Shown: positions 1 to 10,580, numbered from the stretch's first letter. The stretch: 64,000 bases of DNA from Acinetobacter sp. ANC 4470 (GCF_002135335.1 NZ_NEGC01000002.1:361245-425244); one strand, 5' to 3'. Translations and numbers: made by a program. The notes: generated by a model from the sequence alone, not told the origin.

Positions 1-429
1 CACTGCTCCAACCTGCAACAGGACTTAGGTGATTTCGTTCTCAAGCGTCGTGATGGCATTATTAATTATCAATTGGCCGTGGTCATCGATGATTATCTAC
101 AAGGTATGACTCACGTGGTTCGTGGTGCAGACTTGTTGGATAACACTGAGCGTCAGATCTGGCTCGGCGCTGTACTTGGCTATCCTAGACTTGAGTATAT
201 GCACCTACCTTTAGCGATGAATGATCAAGGTCAAAAGCTGTCTAAACAAAATTTGGCGCAAGCGCTTAATCTGAATCGTGCATCTGAGCTGTTACAGCAA
301 GCGATTCGTGCTTTACATCAGCCTGAAGTTGGTTTGGACACACCGAAAAACATGTTAATACAAGCGATTGCTCAGTGGAATATCCAACTTATTCCGCATA
401 CAACCCAACTTGAAGGGACTTTTTTATAA
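1..429 (+). CDS. gluQ: Glutamyl-Q tRNA(Asp) synthetase, 3' part
   Basis: This is the C-terminal 142 codons of a class I aminoacyl-tRNA synthetase-like protein. The reading frame is open from base 1, so the gene starts before the window. The visible part has the GluQ-type stretch DFVLKRRDG, then LAVVIDDYLQG and THVVRGADL. It ends with the KMSKS-equivalent loop GQKLSKQN near base 235. In the known family the enzyme glutamylates queuosine at the wobble position of tRNA-Asp; it lacks the anticodon-binding domain of GltX. The short tail after the KLSK motif fits GluQ rather than a full GltX. A TTG at base 73 is only an internal codon. Confidence 0.9.
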   Translation, partial: HCSNLQQDLGDFVLKRRDGIINYQLAVVIDDYLQGMTHVVRGADLLDNTERQIWLGAVLGYPRLEYMHLPLAMNDQGQKLSKQNLAQALNLNRASELLQQAIRALHQPEVGLDTPKNMLIQAIAQWNIQLIPHTTQLEGTFL

Positions 430-699
430 AGTCACAACAACATCAAGCTAAAAAATCCCTCTTAAAAAGAATCGTTTGATGATTGGTCTTTTTACTGTGA
501 TTGTTAAAGCAAGAAATTGAAATTAGAAACAATAAATTTAGAACTTTTTTATTATTGATCTCCCCCCATTTCCCCTTTCAAAAGAGAAAGAAGAAATGAG
601 CGAGAATACTTAATGATGGAGCGACCATGCCAAGCATCATCTACAGCATCCATACATCATATTAATGACTTGTATTTAAGCTAAATAATTGAATCAAAC

Positions 700-1896
700 T
701 TAGAAGCTTGATTCTTCTTTACTCGGATTGGTTTTTTGCGTGGTGGCATCAATTTTTAACACCAGACTAATCATCACCGCACACATAATTAAAGATGAGC
801 CACCATAACTAATAAATGGCAAAGTCAAACCTTTAGTTGGCAACATGCCCATATTCATACCAGCATTTACCAAAATTTGCAGCAAGAAAATAATACTGAT
901 GCCATAAGCCAAATAGCCAGCACGTAGATACTGATGTTGCAAGGCACGATGACCAATTTTGATACAGCAGACCAACATGGTAAAGGACAATACTAAAACA
1001 GTCGCGATGCCAAAGAAGCCAAACTCTTCACCTAAAATTGCCAACATAAAGTCAGTATGTGCTTCAGGAAGATAGGCCATTTTTTGAATACTGTGTCCTA
1101 AGCCTACGCCTGCCCATTCACCACGACCAAAGGCCATCAGCGCGTTGGAGAGCTGATAACCTGTACCTAATGGATCAGCCCAAGGATCCGTAAAAGATAA
1201 AGCACGTTGTAAACGGTAAGGCTCGAAGATAATTGCAGCCGCTAAGCCCAGAATAATCGCCAGCATAAAACCAATGAACTGAATCGGCGGTGCACCTGCT
1301 AAAAAGAACACGCCCAAAATCATCAGGACAATCACCGCTGTGGCACCTAAATCCGGTTCAGCCAGAATTAAGCCAACCGTGATCACCATGACGCCACCTA
1401 AACGAAAGAGTCCCGATACGTTATTACGAACCTCTTCTGCCCGTCGTACTACATAATCCGCAGTAAAAATAGCCATCATGACTTTCGCCACTTCAGATGC
1501 TTGTAAAGTAAACCCTGCGATACGAATCCAACGTGTTGAACCATTCACTTCAGTACCAACGACCAACACCACCGCAAGCAATAAAATGGTCATTAGCCAC
1601 AATGGAAATGTGTTATTAAACCAAATATTGAGCGATATTTTGTAAGTTAAAAATGCGGCAACGGCTGCGACCAGAATTGAAATTCCGTGTCGAATGACGT
1701 AGTGAAATGCATTTTCATGTAAACGGTCTGCATAGGGCATCGAAGCCGATGCCACCATGATCGAGCCTATACACAATAAGGCAATCACACAAAAAATCAG
1801 TACATTACGAGGTGTTAATTCAGCAGGGATTTTCGCTCCCCACACATTATAGACCTGATTAATTTTATTTATGGTCGTCTGAGCTAACCCAGCCAT
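700..1896 (-). CDS. ftsW: Peptidoglycan polymerase FtsW (SEDS family)
   Basis: A 398-residue inner-membrane protein with about ten hydrophobic segments and a short cytoplasmic N-terminus. SEDS signatures are visible: NGSTRWI (118-124), EPDLGAT (180-186), the long conserved loop ending in LPEAHTDF (276-283, with Asp282 at the position of the catalytic aspartate), and FISYGGSS near the C-terminus. The family polymerises lipid II at the division septum together with FtsI. It lies 21 bp downstream of murD, so the two are probably co-transcribed. The rest of the division cluster (murG, murC, ftsQAZ) is not adjacent. No clear terminator follows it; the 270 bp up to gluQ show no strong hairpin. Confidence 0.95.
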   Translation of the reverse strand: MAGLAQTTINKINQVYNVWGAKIPAELTPRNVLIFCVIALLCIGSIMVASASMPYADRLHENAFHYVIRHGISILVAAVAAFLTYKISLNIWFNNTFPLWLMTILLLAVVLVVGTEVNGSTRWIRIAGFTLQASEVAKVMMAIFTADYVVRRAEEVRNNVSGLFRLGGVMVITVGLILAEPDLGATAVIVLMILGVFFLAGAPPIQFIGFMLAIILGLAAAIIFEPYRLQRALSFTDPWADPLGTGYQLSNALMAFGRGEWAGVGLGHSIQKMAYLPEAHTDFMLAILGEEFGFFGIATVLVLSFTMLVCCIKIGHRALQHQYLRAGYLAYGISIIFLLQILVNAGMNMGMLPTKGLTLPFISYGGSSLIMCAVMISLVLKIDATTQKTNPSKEESSF

Positions 1897-1917
1897 ACAA
1901 CTTTCCTTATCGTTCTT

Positions 1918-3306
<1,389 letters not shown>

Positions 3307-3375
3307 TTAGCACTTTGCTGTTTTGAATGCTTTTTCTGTTTTGACTTTATACGTCTTTTTTTGTGTCAGCGCGTA

Positions 3376-3404
3376 AAAAAACCGTCATAAGAAGACGGTT
3401 TTTT
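3376..3404 (-). terminator. Rho-independent terminator after the feo operon
   Basis: Perfect 11-bp arms, 3376-3386 and 3394-3404 (ACCGTC core), with a seven-base loop. A-tracts on one side and T-tracts on the other let it act in both directions. It lies just downstream of the DUF6587 gene on the minus strand and before murD. Confidence 0.85.
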
Positions 3405-3427
3405 TAAATCAGCTTAGAACTAACGAT

Positions 3428-3679
3428 TTATTTCCATTTTACAGCTTGGACTTCTACTTTTTTCTGTGCGCTGTCTTCCGTTGCGGCACAACCACAACTT
3501 CCACCGCAACCAGAAACCATCGCAGGTTTTAACCAATTTGCCAGCGTTGACCAACCTTGTTGACTACATCCATTGGACAGCGCCATAAAGACTAAGCTTG
3601 CCGTCTTAGGAAAGACTTTTTTGAAGACTACAAGCGTACTCCAAATCACCAATGCTGCAACAATAACAACTTCAATCAT
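3428..3679 (-). CDS. Small Cys-rich membrane protein of the feo operon (DUF6587-like)
   Basis: An 83-residue protein with one N-terminal membrane segment (about 2-20) and cysteines at 38, 58, 62 and 64; the last three form a CGGSCGC cluster. It follows feoB after 47 bp and shares its terminator, so it belongs to the feo transcript. The position and shape match the small DUF6587 protein found after feoB in Acinetobacter. It occupies the slot used by FeoC in enterobacteria but has no visible winged-helix fold. A role in iron uptake, perhaps binding a metal or an Fe-S cluster near FeoB, is inference. Confidence 0.7.
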   Translation of the reverse strand: MIEVVIVAALVIWSTLVVFKKVFPKTASLVFMALSNGCSQQGWSTLANWLKPAMVSGCGGSCGCAATEDSAQKKVEVQAVKWK

Positions 3680-3726
3680 CTCAATCTCCTCTGCACATTA
3701 TGTTGAGTCAAATAAAGTAAATTAAA

Positions 3727-5583
3727 TTAACCCAAATAATGCGATGCAATTTGATACGTCAGGAAAGACATTAAATACGCCAAACCAAATAAATAAGCCG
3801 TCATAAAGCTGACCGTTTTCCACGATCCAGTTTCACGTTTTACTGTTGCCAATGTTGCAAGGCAATGCGGCGCATAAATAAACCAGACCAAAAGTGATAA
3901 AGCAGTCGCCAATGACCATCCCAAACTGCCATCACTGCTAATAATAGAAGCTAAACCTTGGGCAACGGCATCATCATCTGTCGCAGACAAGGCATAAACT
4001 GTGCCGAGTGCTGCCACCACAACTTCACGTGCCGCCATTGCAGGAATTAAAGCAATACAGATCTGCCAGTTAAAACCAAGCGGTGCAAAAATTGGTTGCA
4101 TCACATGACCAAGCATCCCAGCCAGAGAATAATCAATCGCAGGTAAAGTCGCACCTTCAGGCGGTTGTGGGAAAGTACATAAGAACCACAATAAAATAGA
4201 AAGCGCAAAGATAATGCCACCGACACGTTTTAAGAAGATCTTGGCGCGGTCAAGTAAACCAATCCAAATACTTTTAGGATCGGGAAAGCGATAACTTGGT
4301 AATTCCATCAACAACATATGTTGTGATTTATCAGTTTGGAAAAATTTCAGCACAAATGAGACCAGTAATGCACTAACAATGCCTGCCATATACAAAGCAA
4401 ACAACACTAAACCTTGTAAATTTAAAATACCCCAAACCATTTGTTCTGGAATAAATGCGGCAATCAATAATGCATAAACGGGTAACCGTGCTGAACAAGT
4501 CATCAGTGGGGCAACCAAAATCGTGGTTAAACGATCTCGGGGATCACTGATACTTCGTGTCGCCATAATTCCTGGTACAGCACATGCAAAACTCGACAAT
4601 AATGGAATAAAAGCCCGACCACTTAAGCCTGCTTTAAACATCAATTTATCGAGTAAAAATGCTGCTCGTGGCAAATAGCCTGACTCTTCGAGTACCAAAA
4701 TAAAGAAAAATAGAATCAAAATCTGTGGCAAGAACACCACGACACTGCCTGCCCCAGCAATAACACCATCCACCACTAGACTATTTAACAATGGATGTGA
4801 AATATACTGTCCGATAAATTCACCGAACCAAGCAAAGAAAGTTTCAATGCCATCCATGAAAGGTGCAGCCCAAGCAAATACGGCTTGGAAAACTACAAAC
4901 ATCATCAATGCAAGGCTGACTAAGCCCAATACGGGATGTAAGAATATTTTATCGAGGAAATCAGAGCGCTTATCTTCTTGATCAACGGAATGGACAACAT
5001 CATGCAAAATCGTTTCAATTTTTTGATGACTATTACCTTTTAAGCCGCTCAGTTCTGTATGCGGTATTGAATATTTACCTTGATCCAGCGCATTCAGCAG
5101 GTTTTCAATCCCTGAATTCCGCACTGCCACGGTTTCCACCACTGGAATCCCTAAACGTTCTGAAAGTTTTTGCGTGTTGATTTGCATGCCACGACGACGT
5201 GCTTCATCCATCATATTCAGTACAAGTAGAATTGGGCGACCCAACTCGATCATTTCTAGCACCAAACCTAAATGTAGGTTTAAATTGGTCGCATCGACCA
5301 CACACAAGAATGCGTCTTGTTGACTTTCTTCTGCAATTTTACCTTGTACTACATCTCGGGTAATCGCTTCATCTGGACTGGTGGCATCTAAACTATAGGT
5401 GCCCGGCAAATCTAAAACACGAACGGGCTGACCCGACGGCAGTGTAAATTGCCCGACTTTACGCTCAACAGTTACACCTGCATAGTTTGCAACTTTCTGA
5501 CGCGTACCAGTTAGGTGGTTAAATAAAGATGTTTTACCGCAGTTTGGGTTACCTACTAGGGCAATACGCAGCGCATCACTCAT
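3727..5583 (-). CDS. feoB: Ferrous iron transporter FeoB
   Basis: A 618-residue inner-membrane Fe(II) transporter. The N-terminal G domain shows G1 GNPNCGKT (11-18), the G2 threonine in VTVE (37-40), G3 DLPG (58-61) and G4 NMMD (123-126). After a helical linker, the membrane part has two Gate-like blocks with about eight segments, including CAVPGIMATR and LMTCSARLPVY. At 618 residues it is shorter than the roughly 770-residue E. coli protein but within the family range. Its ATG overlaps the feoA stop by four bases, which points to translational coupling. Expression is probably iron-repressed from the feoA promoter. Confidence 0.95.
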   Translation of the reverse strand: MSDALRIALVGNPNCGKTSLFNHLTGTRQKVANYAGVTVERKVGQFTLPSGQPVRVLDLPGTYSLDATSPDEAITRDVVQGKIAEESQQDAFLCVVDATNLNLHLGLVLEMIELGRPILLVLNMMDEARRRGMQINTQKLSERLGIPVVETVAVRNSGIENLLNALDQGKYSIPHTELSGLKGNSHQKIETILHDVVHSVDQEDKRSDFLDKIFLHPVLGLVSLALMMFVVFQAVFAWAAPFMDGIETFFAWFGEFIGQYISHPLLNSLVVDGVIAGAGSVVVFLPQILILFFFILVLEESGYLPRAAFLLDKLMFKAGLSGRAFIPLLSSFACAVPGIMATRSISDPRDRLTTILVAPLMTCSARLPVYALLIAAFIPEQMVWGILNLQGLVLFALYMAGIVSALLVSFVLKFFQTDKSQHMLLMELPSYRFPDPKSIWIGLLDRAKIFLKRVGGIIFALSILLWFLCTFPQPPEGATLPAIDYSLAGMLGHVMQPIFAPLGFNWQICIALIPAMAAREVVVAALGTVYALSATDDDAVAQGLASIISSDGSLGWSLATALSLLVWFIYAPHCLATLATVKRETGSWKTVSFMTAYLFGLAYLMSFLTYQIASHYLG

Positions 5584-5843
5584 GCAGGTGCTCCCTCAAG
5601 ATTAATTTCAATTTTTTCAGCTTCAACTTTACGCAGTGCGAATCGGGTAAATCCAATTTGAATCAAAATAGGGTCTCCACCAAAAATACCTTTGGTAATC
5701 ACCTGTACTTTTATACCTGGAACAAAACCTAGCGTCTCTAAACGACTGGCCACCACATCGTTTTGAACAAGATTGCCATCTAAAGTTCTGTTGACTTTGC
5801 TAATGGTGGCTGTTTGTTTCACTTTTAAATCAGATAAACGCAC
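5580..5843 (-). CDS. feoA: Ferrous iron transport protein A
   Basis: An 87-residue SH3-like FeoA protein, an accessory factor for FeoB. I chose the GTG at 5843 (protein begins VRLSDLKVKQ). It has AGGA nine bases upstream and gives the usual FeoA length. It also lies about 25 bases after a good promoter (-10 TATACT at 5871-5876). The frame stays open upstream to an ATG at 5945, but that start lies upstream of the promoter and would add 34 non-family residues. The stop overlaps the feoB start (ATGA). Confidence 0.9.
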   Translation of the reverse strand: MRLSDLKVKQTATISKVNRTLDGNLVQNDVVASRLETLGFVPGIKVQVITKGIFGGDPILIQIGFTRFALRKVEAEKIEINLEGAPA

Positions 5844-5870
5844 CGCATCTAATCCTAAAATATTTTCCCC

Positions 5871-5900
5871 AGTATACAAACAAATGAGAATAATTACCAA
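5871..5900 (-). promoter_or_regulatory. feoA promoter
   Basis: On the minus strand, -35 TTGGTA (5895-5900) and -10 TATACT (5871-5876) are separated by 18 bp. The predicted start lies about 25 bases before the feoA GTG. The -35 hexamer lies almost wholly inside a Fur-box-like sequence. Confidence 0.65.
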
Positions 5901-5923
5901 ATAAGGTTTGATTCTAATTCTCA
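5885..5923 (-). promoter_or_regulatory. Two Fur-box-like sites upstream of feoA
   Basis: Plus-strand 5885-5899 reads TGAGAATAATTACCA and matches the 7-1-7 Fur consensus TGATAATNATTATCA at 12 of 14 positions. A second, weaker match (11 of 14) on the minus strand covers 5909-5923 (TGAGAATTAGAATCA). The first overlaps the -35 element, the second lies just upstream. This is the arrangement expected for iron-dependent repression. The sites are seen in the sequence; Fur binding is inferred. Confidence 0.65.
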
Positions 5924-6015
5924 TCTTGCGCTTGCACATCGACATTGTAAAAAAATTACTCTAAATTGATTAAGACCAAGAAAAACTTGAATTTTCCATT
6001 TAATGTAGAACTAAT

Positions 6016-6933
6016 ATGCTCAATAAAAAACCTCGTATTCCTGCGCCTGTGGGCATTCCTGAACATTTAAGTTTTTTACAGGGTTTCCGAGATGATTTAA
6101 TTGCACAAACCGTAAGCCCGCATACACGCAACGCCTATCTATCTGATTTAATTCAATCTAGTGAATGTAATTCTGTTGCAATGCCTGATTGGTCTAGCGA
6201 TGACGTTGCAAATGTTTTGTTAACATTAACTAAACAAGGTAAAAGTCCACGCTCCATCGCTCGCTCACTTTCTGCACTGCGTTCTTTTTATAAATTTTTA
6301 CGTGAGCAAAAATTACGCTCGGATAACCCCGTGGCGACCCATAAAACTCCTAAAATTGGACGAGCACTCCCGAAAGACATTTCAGAGCAAGAAGTTGAAG
6401 CACTTATTCATGCACCCAACATTGAAACGGCATTAGGTCTACGCGATCGTGCCATGCTCGAAGTGCTTTATGCCTGTGGCTTACGGGTGACTGAATTACT
6501 CAATTTGCGCCTTGAATTGATTAATTTGAAACAAGGCTATTTGCGCATTGTCGGTAAAGGCAATAAAGAACGCTTGGTTCCTTTAGGACAAATGGCGTGT
6601 GAATGGATTGAAAAATACTTAAATGAAGCACGTTCTCAGTTGTATAAATCTGCCACAGACTATGTATTTTTAACGCAGCATGGCGGCATTATGAGCCGAC
6701 AAAATTTTTGGTATGCCATTAAACGCTATGCGCTACAAGCTGGAGTTCAAGCCGAATTATCACCGCATACGTTACGTCATGCCTTTGCCACCCATTTACT
6801 CAATCATGGCGCTGATTTGCGCGTGGTTCAAATGTTATTAGGGCACAGTGATTTATCCACCACACAAATTTATACTCACGTTGCCCAAGTTCGTATGCAG
6901 CAACTACATGCGACTTATCACCCTCGCGCTTAA
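6016..6933 (+). CDS. xerD: Site-specific tyrosine recombinase XerD
   Basis: A 305-residue tyrosine recombinase that resolves chromosome dimers at dif together with XerC. An N-terminal SAM-like core-binding domain covers about 17-105. The catalytic domain has Arg157, Lys181, His251 and Arg254 (HTLRH), His277 and nucleophile Tyr286. The C-terminal block from HAFATHLLNHGADLRVVQ to the HPRA end is XerD-like rather than XerC-like. The neighbouring dsbC gene agrees with the xerD-dsbC order of E. coli and Pseudomonas. It is transcribed divergently from feoA. Confidence 0.92.
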   Translation: MLNKKPRIPAPVGIPEHLSFLQGFRDDLIAQTVSPHTRNAYLSDLIQSSECNSVAMPDWSSDDVANVLLTLTKQGKSPRSIARSLSALRSFYKFLREQKLRSDNPVATHKTPKIGRALPKDISEQEVEALIHAPNIETALGLRDRAMLEVLYACGLRVTELLNLRLELINLKQGYLRIVGKGNKERLVPLGQMACEWIEKYLNEARSQLYKSATDYVFLTQHGGIMSRQNFWYAIKRYALQAGVQAELSPHTLRHAFATHLLNHGADLRVVQMLLGHSDLSTTQIYTHVAQVRMQQLHATYHPRA

Positions 6934-7121
6934 AGGGCTGTTTAGAACGCATATCAGACGATTAAGTATGAGGCTGATATCTCAAAGTGATTGCGACTGC
7001 ACGAGGTTGTTCAGCAACAATGCAATCCATTGCTCAAATTTCACTAGCCCCTAACCAGCATGACGGTTTTTTGTTATGCTAAGCCACCTATTTTATCTAT
7101 AGTTAAAAGAAAGGGTTAATT

Positions 7122-7937
7122 ATGTCATCTACCCGCTCAAAAATTTTTATTGCATGTACTTTGGCAAGCAGCTTGGCAATAAGTGCTTGTTCCAACTCAA
7201 ATAACGATGAAAAAAAGCAAAATACCTTAACGGCAAGCACACCAGCAACGGGAGAAGCATCTAATCTCTCTGAACGTAATACACAGCAGCGCCTCATCAG
7301 CACCCTGCAACAGCACTTCAAAAAAGCCAATATCAATGCCAAAGTGCTGGATATTAAAGCCACTGAAGTACCCAATCTGTATTGGGTCAATCTTGAAGGT
7401 ATGTCGTCGGTCTATGCCACAGCCGATGGTAAGTACATTATTCAAGGTGATGTGCTGCGCTTAGGTGATAGTAAAATTCACAATGTTAGTGAAAACCTGC
7501 AATCTACAGCCAACAAAAAATTACTTGCTGATTTAAAAACTGAAGACCTTTTGGTTTATAAAGCCAAAGGTAAAACCCAGCATATTGTTTATGTCTTTAC
7601 CGACACTAGCTGTCCGTATTGTCATAAATTCCATGAACATATGAGCGAAATTAATGCCAAAGGCATTGAAGTACGTTATATCGCATGGCCACGTGGCGAG
7701 CAGTTCATGCCAACGATGGAAAGCGTCTGGTGTAGTGCAGATCGTCAAGCTGCTTTTGATCAAGCTATTGCAGGTACAGCGCTTGCTCCAGCAACATGCA
7801 AAAACCCTGTCCGTGATCAGTATCAATTGGGTCTGAATATGGGGGTCAATGGTACGCCAGCAATTTATAACCAAGAGGGTGTTTATCTCGGTGGTTATCT
7901 CTCTCCAGAGGAATTGGTACAGCGTTTAAATAACTAA
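7122..7937 (+). CDS. dsbC: Thiol:disulfide interchange protein DsbC, predicted lipoprotein
   Basis: A 271-residue periplasmic disulfide isomerase. The N-terminus has a hydrophobic signal ending in a lipobox (ISAC, Cys23) followed by Ser at +2. A polar linker runs to about residue 50, then comes the DsbC dimerisation domain, and the thioredoxin-fold domain has catalytic CPYC (164-167) and the cis-proline motif NGTPAI. Canonical E. coli DsbC is a soluble periplasmic protein, so the lipobox is unusual. The gene sits between xerD and hom, as in Pseudomonas. The start ATG follows AAAGGG at a suitable distance. Confidence 0.9.
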   Translation: MSSTRSKIFIACTLASSLAISACSNSNNDEKKQNTLTASTPATGEASNLSERNTQQRLISTLQQHFKKANINAKVLDIKATEVPNLYWVNLEGMSSVYATADGKYIIQGDVLRLGDSKIHNVSENLQSTANKKLLADLKTEDLLVYKAKGKTQHIVYVFTDTSCPYCHKFHEHMSEINAKGIEVRYIAWPRGEQFMPTMESVWCSADRQAAFDQAIAGTALAPATCKNPVRDQYQLGLNMGVNGTPAIYNQEGVYLGGYLSPEELVQRLNN

Positions 7938-8060
7938 TTTTTATTCGTTAATTTACTAATTTTTATAGTTCAAGATAAAGTGATTTCTTTCCTAGAGTCT
8001 GATGCTTTTTTTAGCTATGATCTAGGCTCGCTTAAAATTGATTAGATATTGGAGTGTGAC

Positions 8061-9365
8061 GTGAAACCAGTTCGTCTGGCAATCCTCGGTCTTGGTACTG
8101 TGGGTGGTGGTGCCCTTAAACTATTAAAAGAAAACGCTGCTGAGATTAGACGTCGCACCGGTCGAGAAATTGAAATTACCTATGTCGGTACCCGTCGTCC
8201 GCGTCCCGATTTAGATCTACCAGAATCCGTTAAGCAAAGTGCTGACCTGTTAGATATTGTCCGTCAACCTGATGTCGATGTTGTGGTTGAAGTCATGGGT
8301 GGGATTCATCCTGCCTATGAAGTGATTATGGAAGCCATGAAACACGGCAAACACATTGTCACAGCAAATAAAGCATTGCTTGCTGAGCATGGCACTGCTT
8401 TATTTAAAGCGGCTGATGACTATAAAGTGCAAATTGCCTATGAAGCGGCTGTTGCTGGTGGTATTCCGATTATTAAAGTCATTCGTGAAGGTTTAGCCGC
8501 GAATAAAATTGATTGGCTTGCCGGTATTATCAATGGCACAGGCAACTTCATTTTGTCCGAAATGCGTGAAAAAGGTCGTACCTTTGCCGATGTACTAACA
8601 GAAGCGCAAGAATTGGGCTATGCCGAAACAGACCCAACTTTTGACGTGGAAGGCATTGATGCGGCACACAAATTAACCCTGCTGGCATCAATCGCTTTTG
8701 GTATTCCTTTACAGTTCGATAAAGTCTTCACTGAAGGCATCAGCAAAATTACGGCGCAAGATGTCAAATATGCTGAAGAACTCGGTTTCCGGATCAAGCA
8801 TTTGGGTATTGCACGCCGTGCCGCAAAGGGTATTGAACTGCGTGTCCATCCGACCTTAATTCCTGCTGAAGAATTGCTTGCCAATGTCAATGGGGTAAAA
8901 AATGCCATCTTGGTTCAAGCCAATGCAGTCGGTCCAACCCTATATTACGGTGCAGGTGCAGGTGCAGGTCCAACAGCGTCTGCTGTGGTTGCCGATGTAG
9001 TCGATATTGTACGTGATATTGCCTATACCGAAGATGGTGCAGGTACGATCCCACAATTGGCCTTTGAAGCCTTAAGCGACTTGCCTATTCTTTCACGTGA
9101 AGAAATGACCACAGGATACTACATCCGCATTAATGCCGAAGATCAAATGGGTGTGCTTGCTGATGTCACCACAATTTTAAGCCGTGCTGGAATTAGCATT
9201 GATGCCATCATGCAACAACCACGCTTAAAAGATTTGATTCCGATCGTGATTCTCACCGATCCTGTGCTTGAATCAAAAATGGATGAAGCGCTTCAACAAA
9301 TTCAAGCATTGCCTTTCATTCATGGCGAGATTGTACGAATTCGTTTAGAATCGCTTGATAATTAA
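8061..9365 (+). CDS. hom: Homoserine dehydrogenase
   Basis: A 434-residue NAD(P)-dependent enzyme that reduces aspartate semialdehyde to homoserine for threonine and methionine synthesis. The Rossmann motif GLGTVG lies at 10-15, the catalytic domain contains NGTGNFIL and the YAETDPTFDVEG block, and a C-terminal ACT domain starts near MGVLADVTTIL and implies feedback control by threonine. I chose the GTG at 8061, which has GGAG at 8051-8054. A TTG at 8049 overlaps that Shine-Dalgarno sequence and is less likely. thrC follows after 57 bp, probably on the same transcript. Confidence 0.93.
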   Translation: MKPVRLAILGLGTVGGGALKLLKENAAEIRRRTGREIEITYVGTRRPRPDLDLPESVKQSADLLDIVRQPDVDVVVEVMGGIHPAYEVIMEAMKHGKHIVTANKALLAEHGTALFKAADDYKVQIAYEAAVAGGIPIIKVIREGLAANKIDWLAGIINGTGNFILSEMREKGRTFADVLTEAQELGYAETDPTFDVEGIDAAHKLTLLASIAFGIPLQFDKVFTEGISKITAQDVKYAEELGFRIKHLGIARRAAKGIELRVHPTLIPAEELLANVNGVKNAILVQANAVGPTLYYGAGAGAGPTASAVVADVVDIVRDIAYTEDGAGTIPQLAFEALSDLPILSREEMTTGYYIRINAEDQMGVLADVTTILSRAGISIDAIMQQPRLKDLIPIVILTDPVLESKMDEALQQIQALPFIHGEIVRIRLESLDN

Positions 9366-9422
9366 TCGGGTTGAGGGGAGTCTTTCCCCTTGCCAAGCTC
9401 TATACACAATTGGAACATCATC

Positions 9423-10562
9423 ATGTCTAATGCCAATCGATATACTGGTTTAGTTGACCGTTATCGCGACCGTTTACCAGTATCTGCAACCACTCGTGCA
9501 ATCTCTTTAGGCGAAGGTAATACGCCATTGATTAAGCTTGAGAACATTCCCCGCATTATTGGTAAAGATGTTGAAATCTATGTGAAGTACGAAGGCTTAA
9601 ACCCGACGGGTTCATTTAAAGACCGTGGTATGACCATGGCGGTCACCAAGGCGGTTGAAGAAGGCTCTAAAGCCATTATTTGTGCTTCTACGGGTAATAC
9701 TTCTGCTGCTGCGGCTGCTTATGCTGCACGTGCAGGCATCAAAGCATTCGTGCTCATCCCAGAAGGCAAAATTGCCATGGGTAAAATGGCACAAGCAATG
9801 ATGTACGGTGCGATTACCATGCAAATCCGTGGTAACTTCGATGACGGTATGCGTCTAGTCAAAGAAGTGGCTGATCAAGCACCAGTCACGATTGTTAACT
9901 CAATCAACCCTTACCGCTTGCAAGGTCAAAAAACTATTGCTTACGAAATTGTTGAAGCTTTAGGTCGTGCGCCTGATTATCACTGCTTACCTGTGGGTAA
10001 CGCAGGTAACATCACTGCACATTGGATGGGTTATACCGAAGCTGTTGCCAATCAGCCGAAAGACCAGTTCGAACCAGTGATTTACGATGCTGCAACGGAT
10101 GCTTTCACAGGGCCAAAACCAGCAGGCTTACCAATCATGGTCGGTTATCAAGCTTCAGGTGCTGCACCCTTCCTACGTGGTGGTCCAGTTGCAAATCCTG
10201 AAACAGTCGCAACAGCGATTCGTATTGGTAACCCACAAAGCTTTAACCACGCTAAAGCGGTTGTACGTGATTCAAACGGTTGGTTTGATGAACTACAAGA
10301 TAGCGAAATTTTAGAAGCACAACGCCTGCTTTCTATGTACGAAGGTGTCTTTGTTGAACCTGCATCTGCAGCTTCAATTGGTGGTGCAATTCGTGACATC
10401 AAAGCAGGTAAAATTGCTGAAGGTTCAGTGATTGTTTGTACCGTAACAGGCAATGGCTTAAAAGACCCAGACACAGCAATCAAACAATGTTCTGATGCAG
10501 TGATGTTAACCATTGATGCAACCATGAACGATGTAAAAAGCTCTATTCTTTCCAATATGTAA
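9423..10562 (+). CDS. thrC: Threonine synthase
   Basis: A 379-residue PLP enzyme that converts O-phosphohomoserine to threonine. The lysine that binds PLP is Lys66 in NPTGSFKDRG, and the glycine-rich phosphate loop is CASTGNTSA. I chose the ATG at 9423 (protein begins MSNANRYTGL). The frame extends to a TTG at 9390, but the extension lies in the hom-thrC spacer and has no family similarity. A strong terminator follows directly. With hom it forms the threonine branch. Confidence 0.93.
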   Translation: MSNANRYTGLVDRYRDRLPVSATTRAISLGEGNTPLIKLENIPRIIGKDVEIYVKYEGLNPTGSFKDRGMTMAVTKAVEEGSKAIICASTGNTSAAAAAYAARAGIKAFVLIPEGKIAMGKMAQAMMYGAITMQIRGNFDDGMRLVKEVADQAPVTIVNSINPYRLQGQKTIAYEIVEALGRAPDYHCLPVGNAGNITAHWMGYTEAVANQPKDQFEPVIYDAATDAFTGPKPAGLPIMVGYQASGAAPFLRGGPVANPETVATAIRIGNPQSFNHAKAVVRDSNGWFDELQDSEILEAQRLLSMYEGVFVEPASAASIGGAIRDIKAGKIAEGSVIVCTVTGNGLKDPDTAIKQCSDAVMLTIDATMNDVKSSILSNM

Positions 10563-10580
10563 GCATAGAATTTCATCAAT

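Noticed and set aside
5844..5945. N-terminal extension of FeoA
   Set aside because: It contains the feo promoter and Fur-box-like sites and has no FeoA similarity; the GTG at 5843 has a good ribosome site.
6016..6933. XerC as identity of the tyrosine recombinase
   Set aside because: The C-terminal catalytic block and the HPRA ending match XerD, and dsbC is next door.
8946..8966. Tandem GGTGCA repeat
   Set aside because: It lies inside hom and encodes the conserved Gly-Ala stretch of homoserine dehydrogenase.
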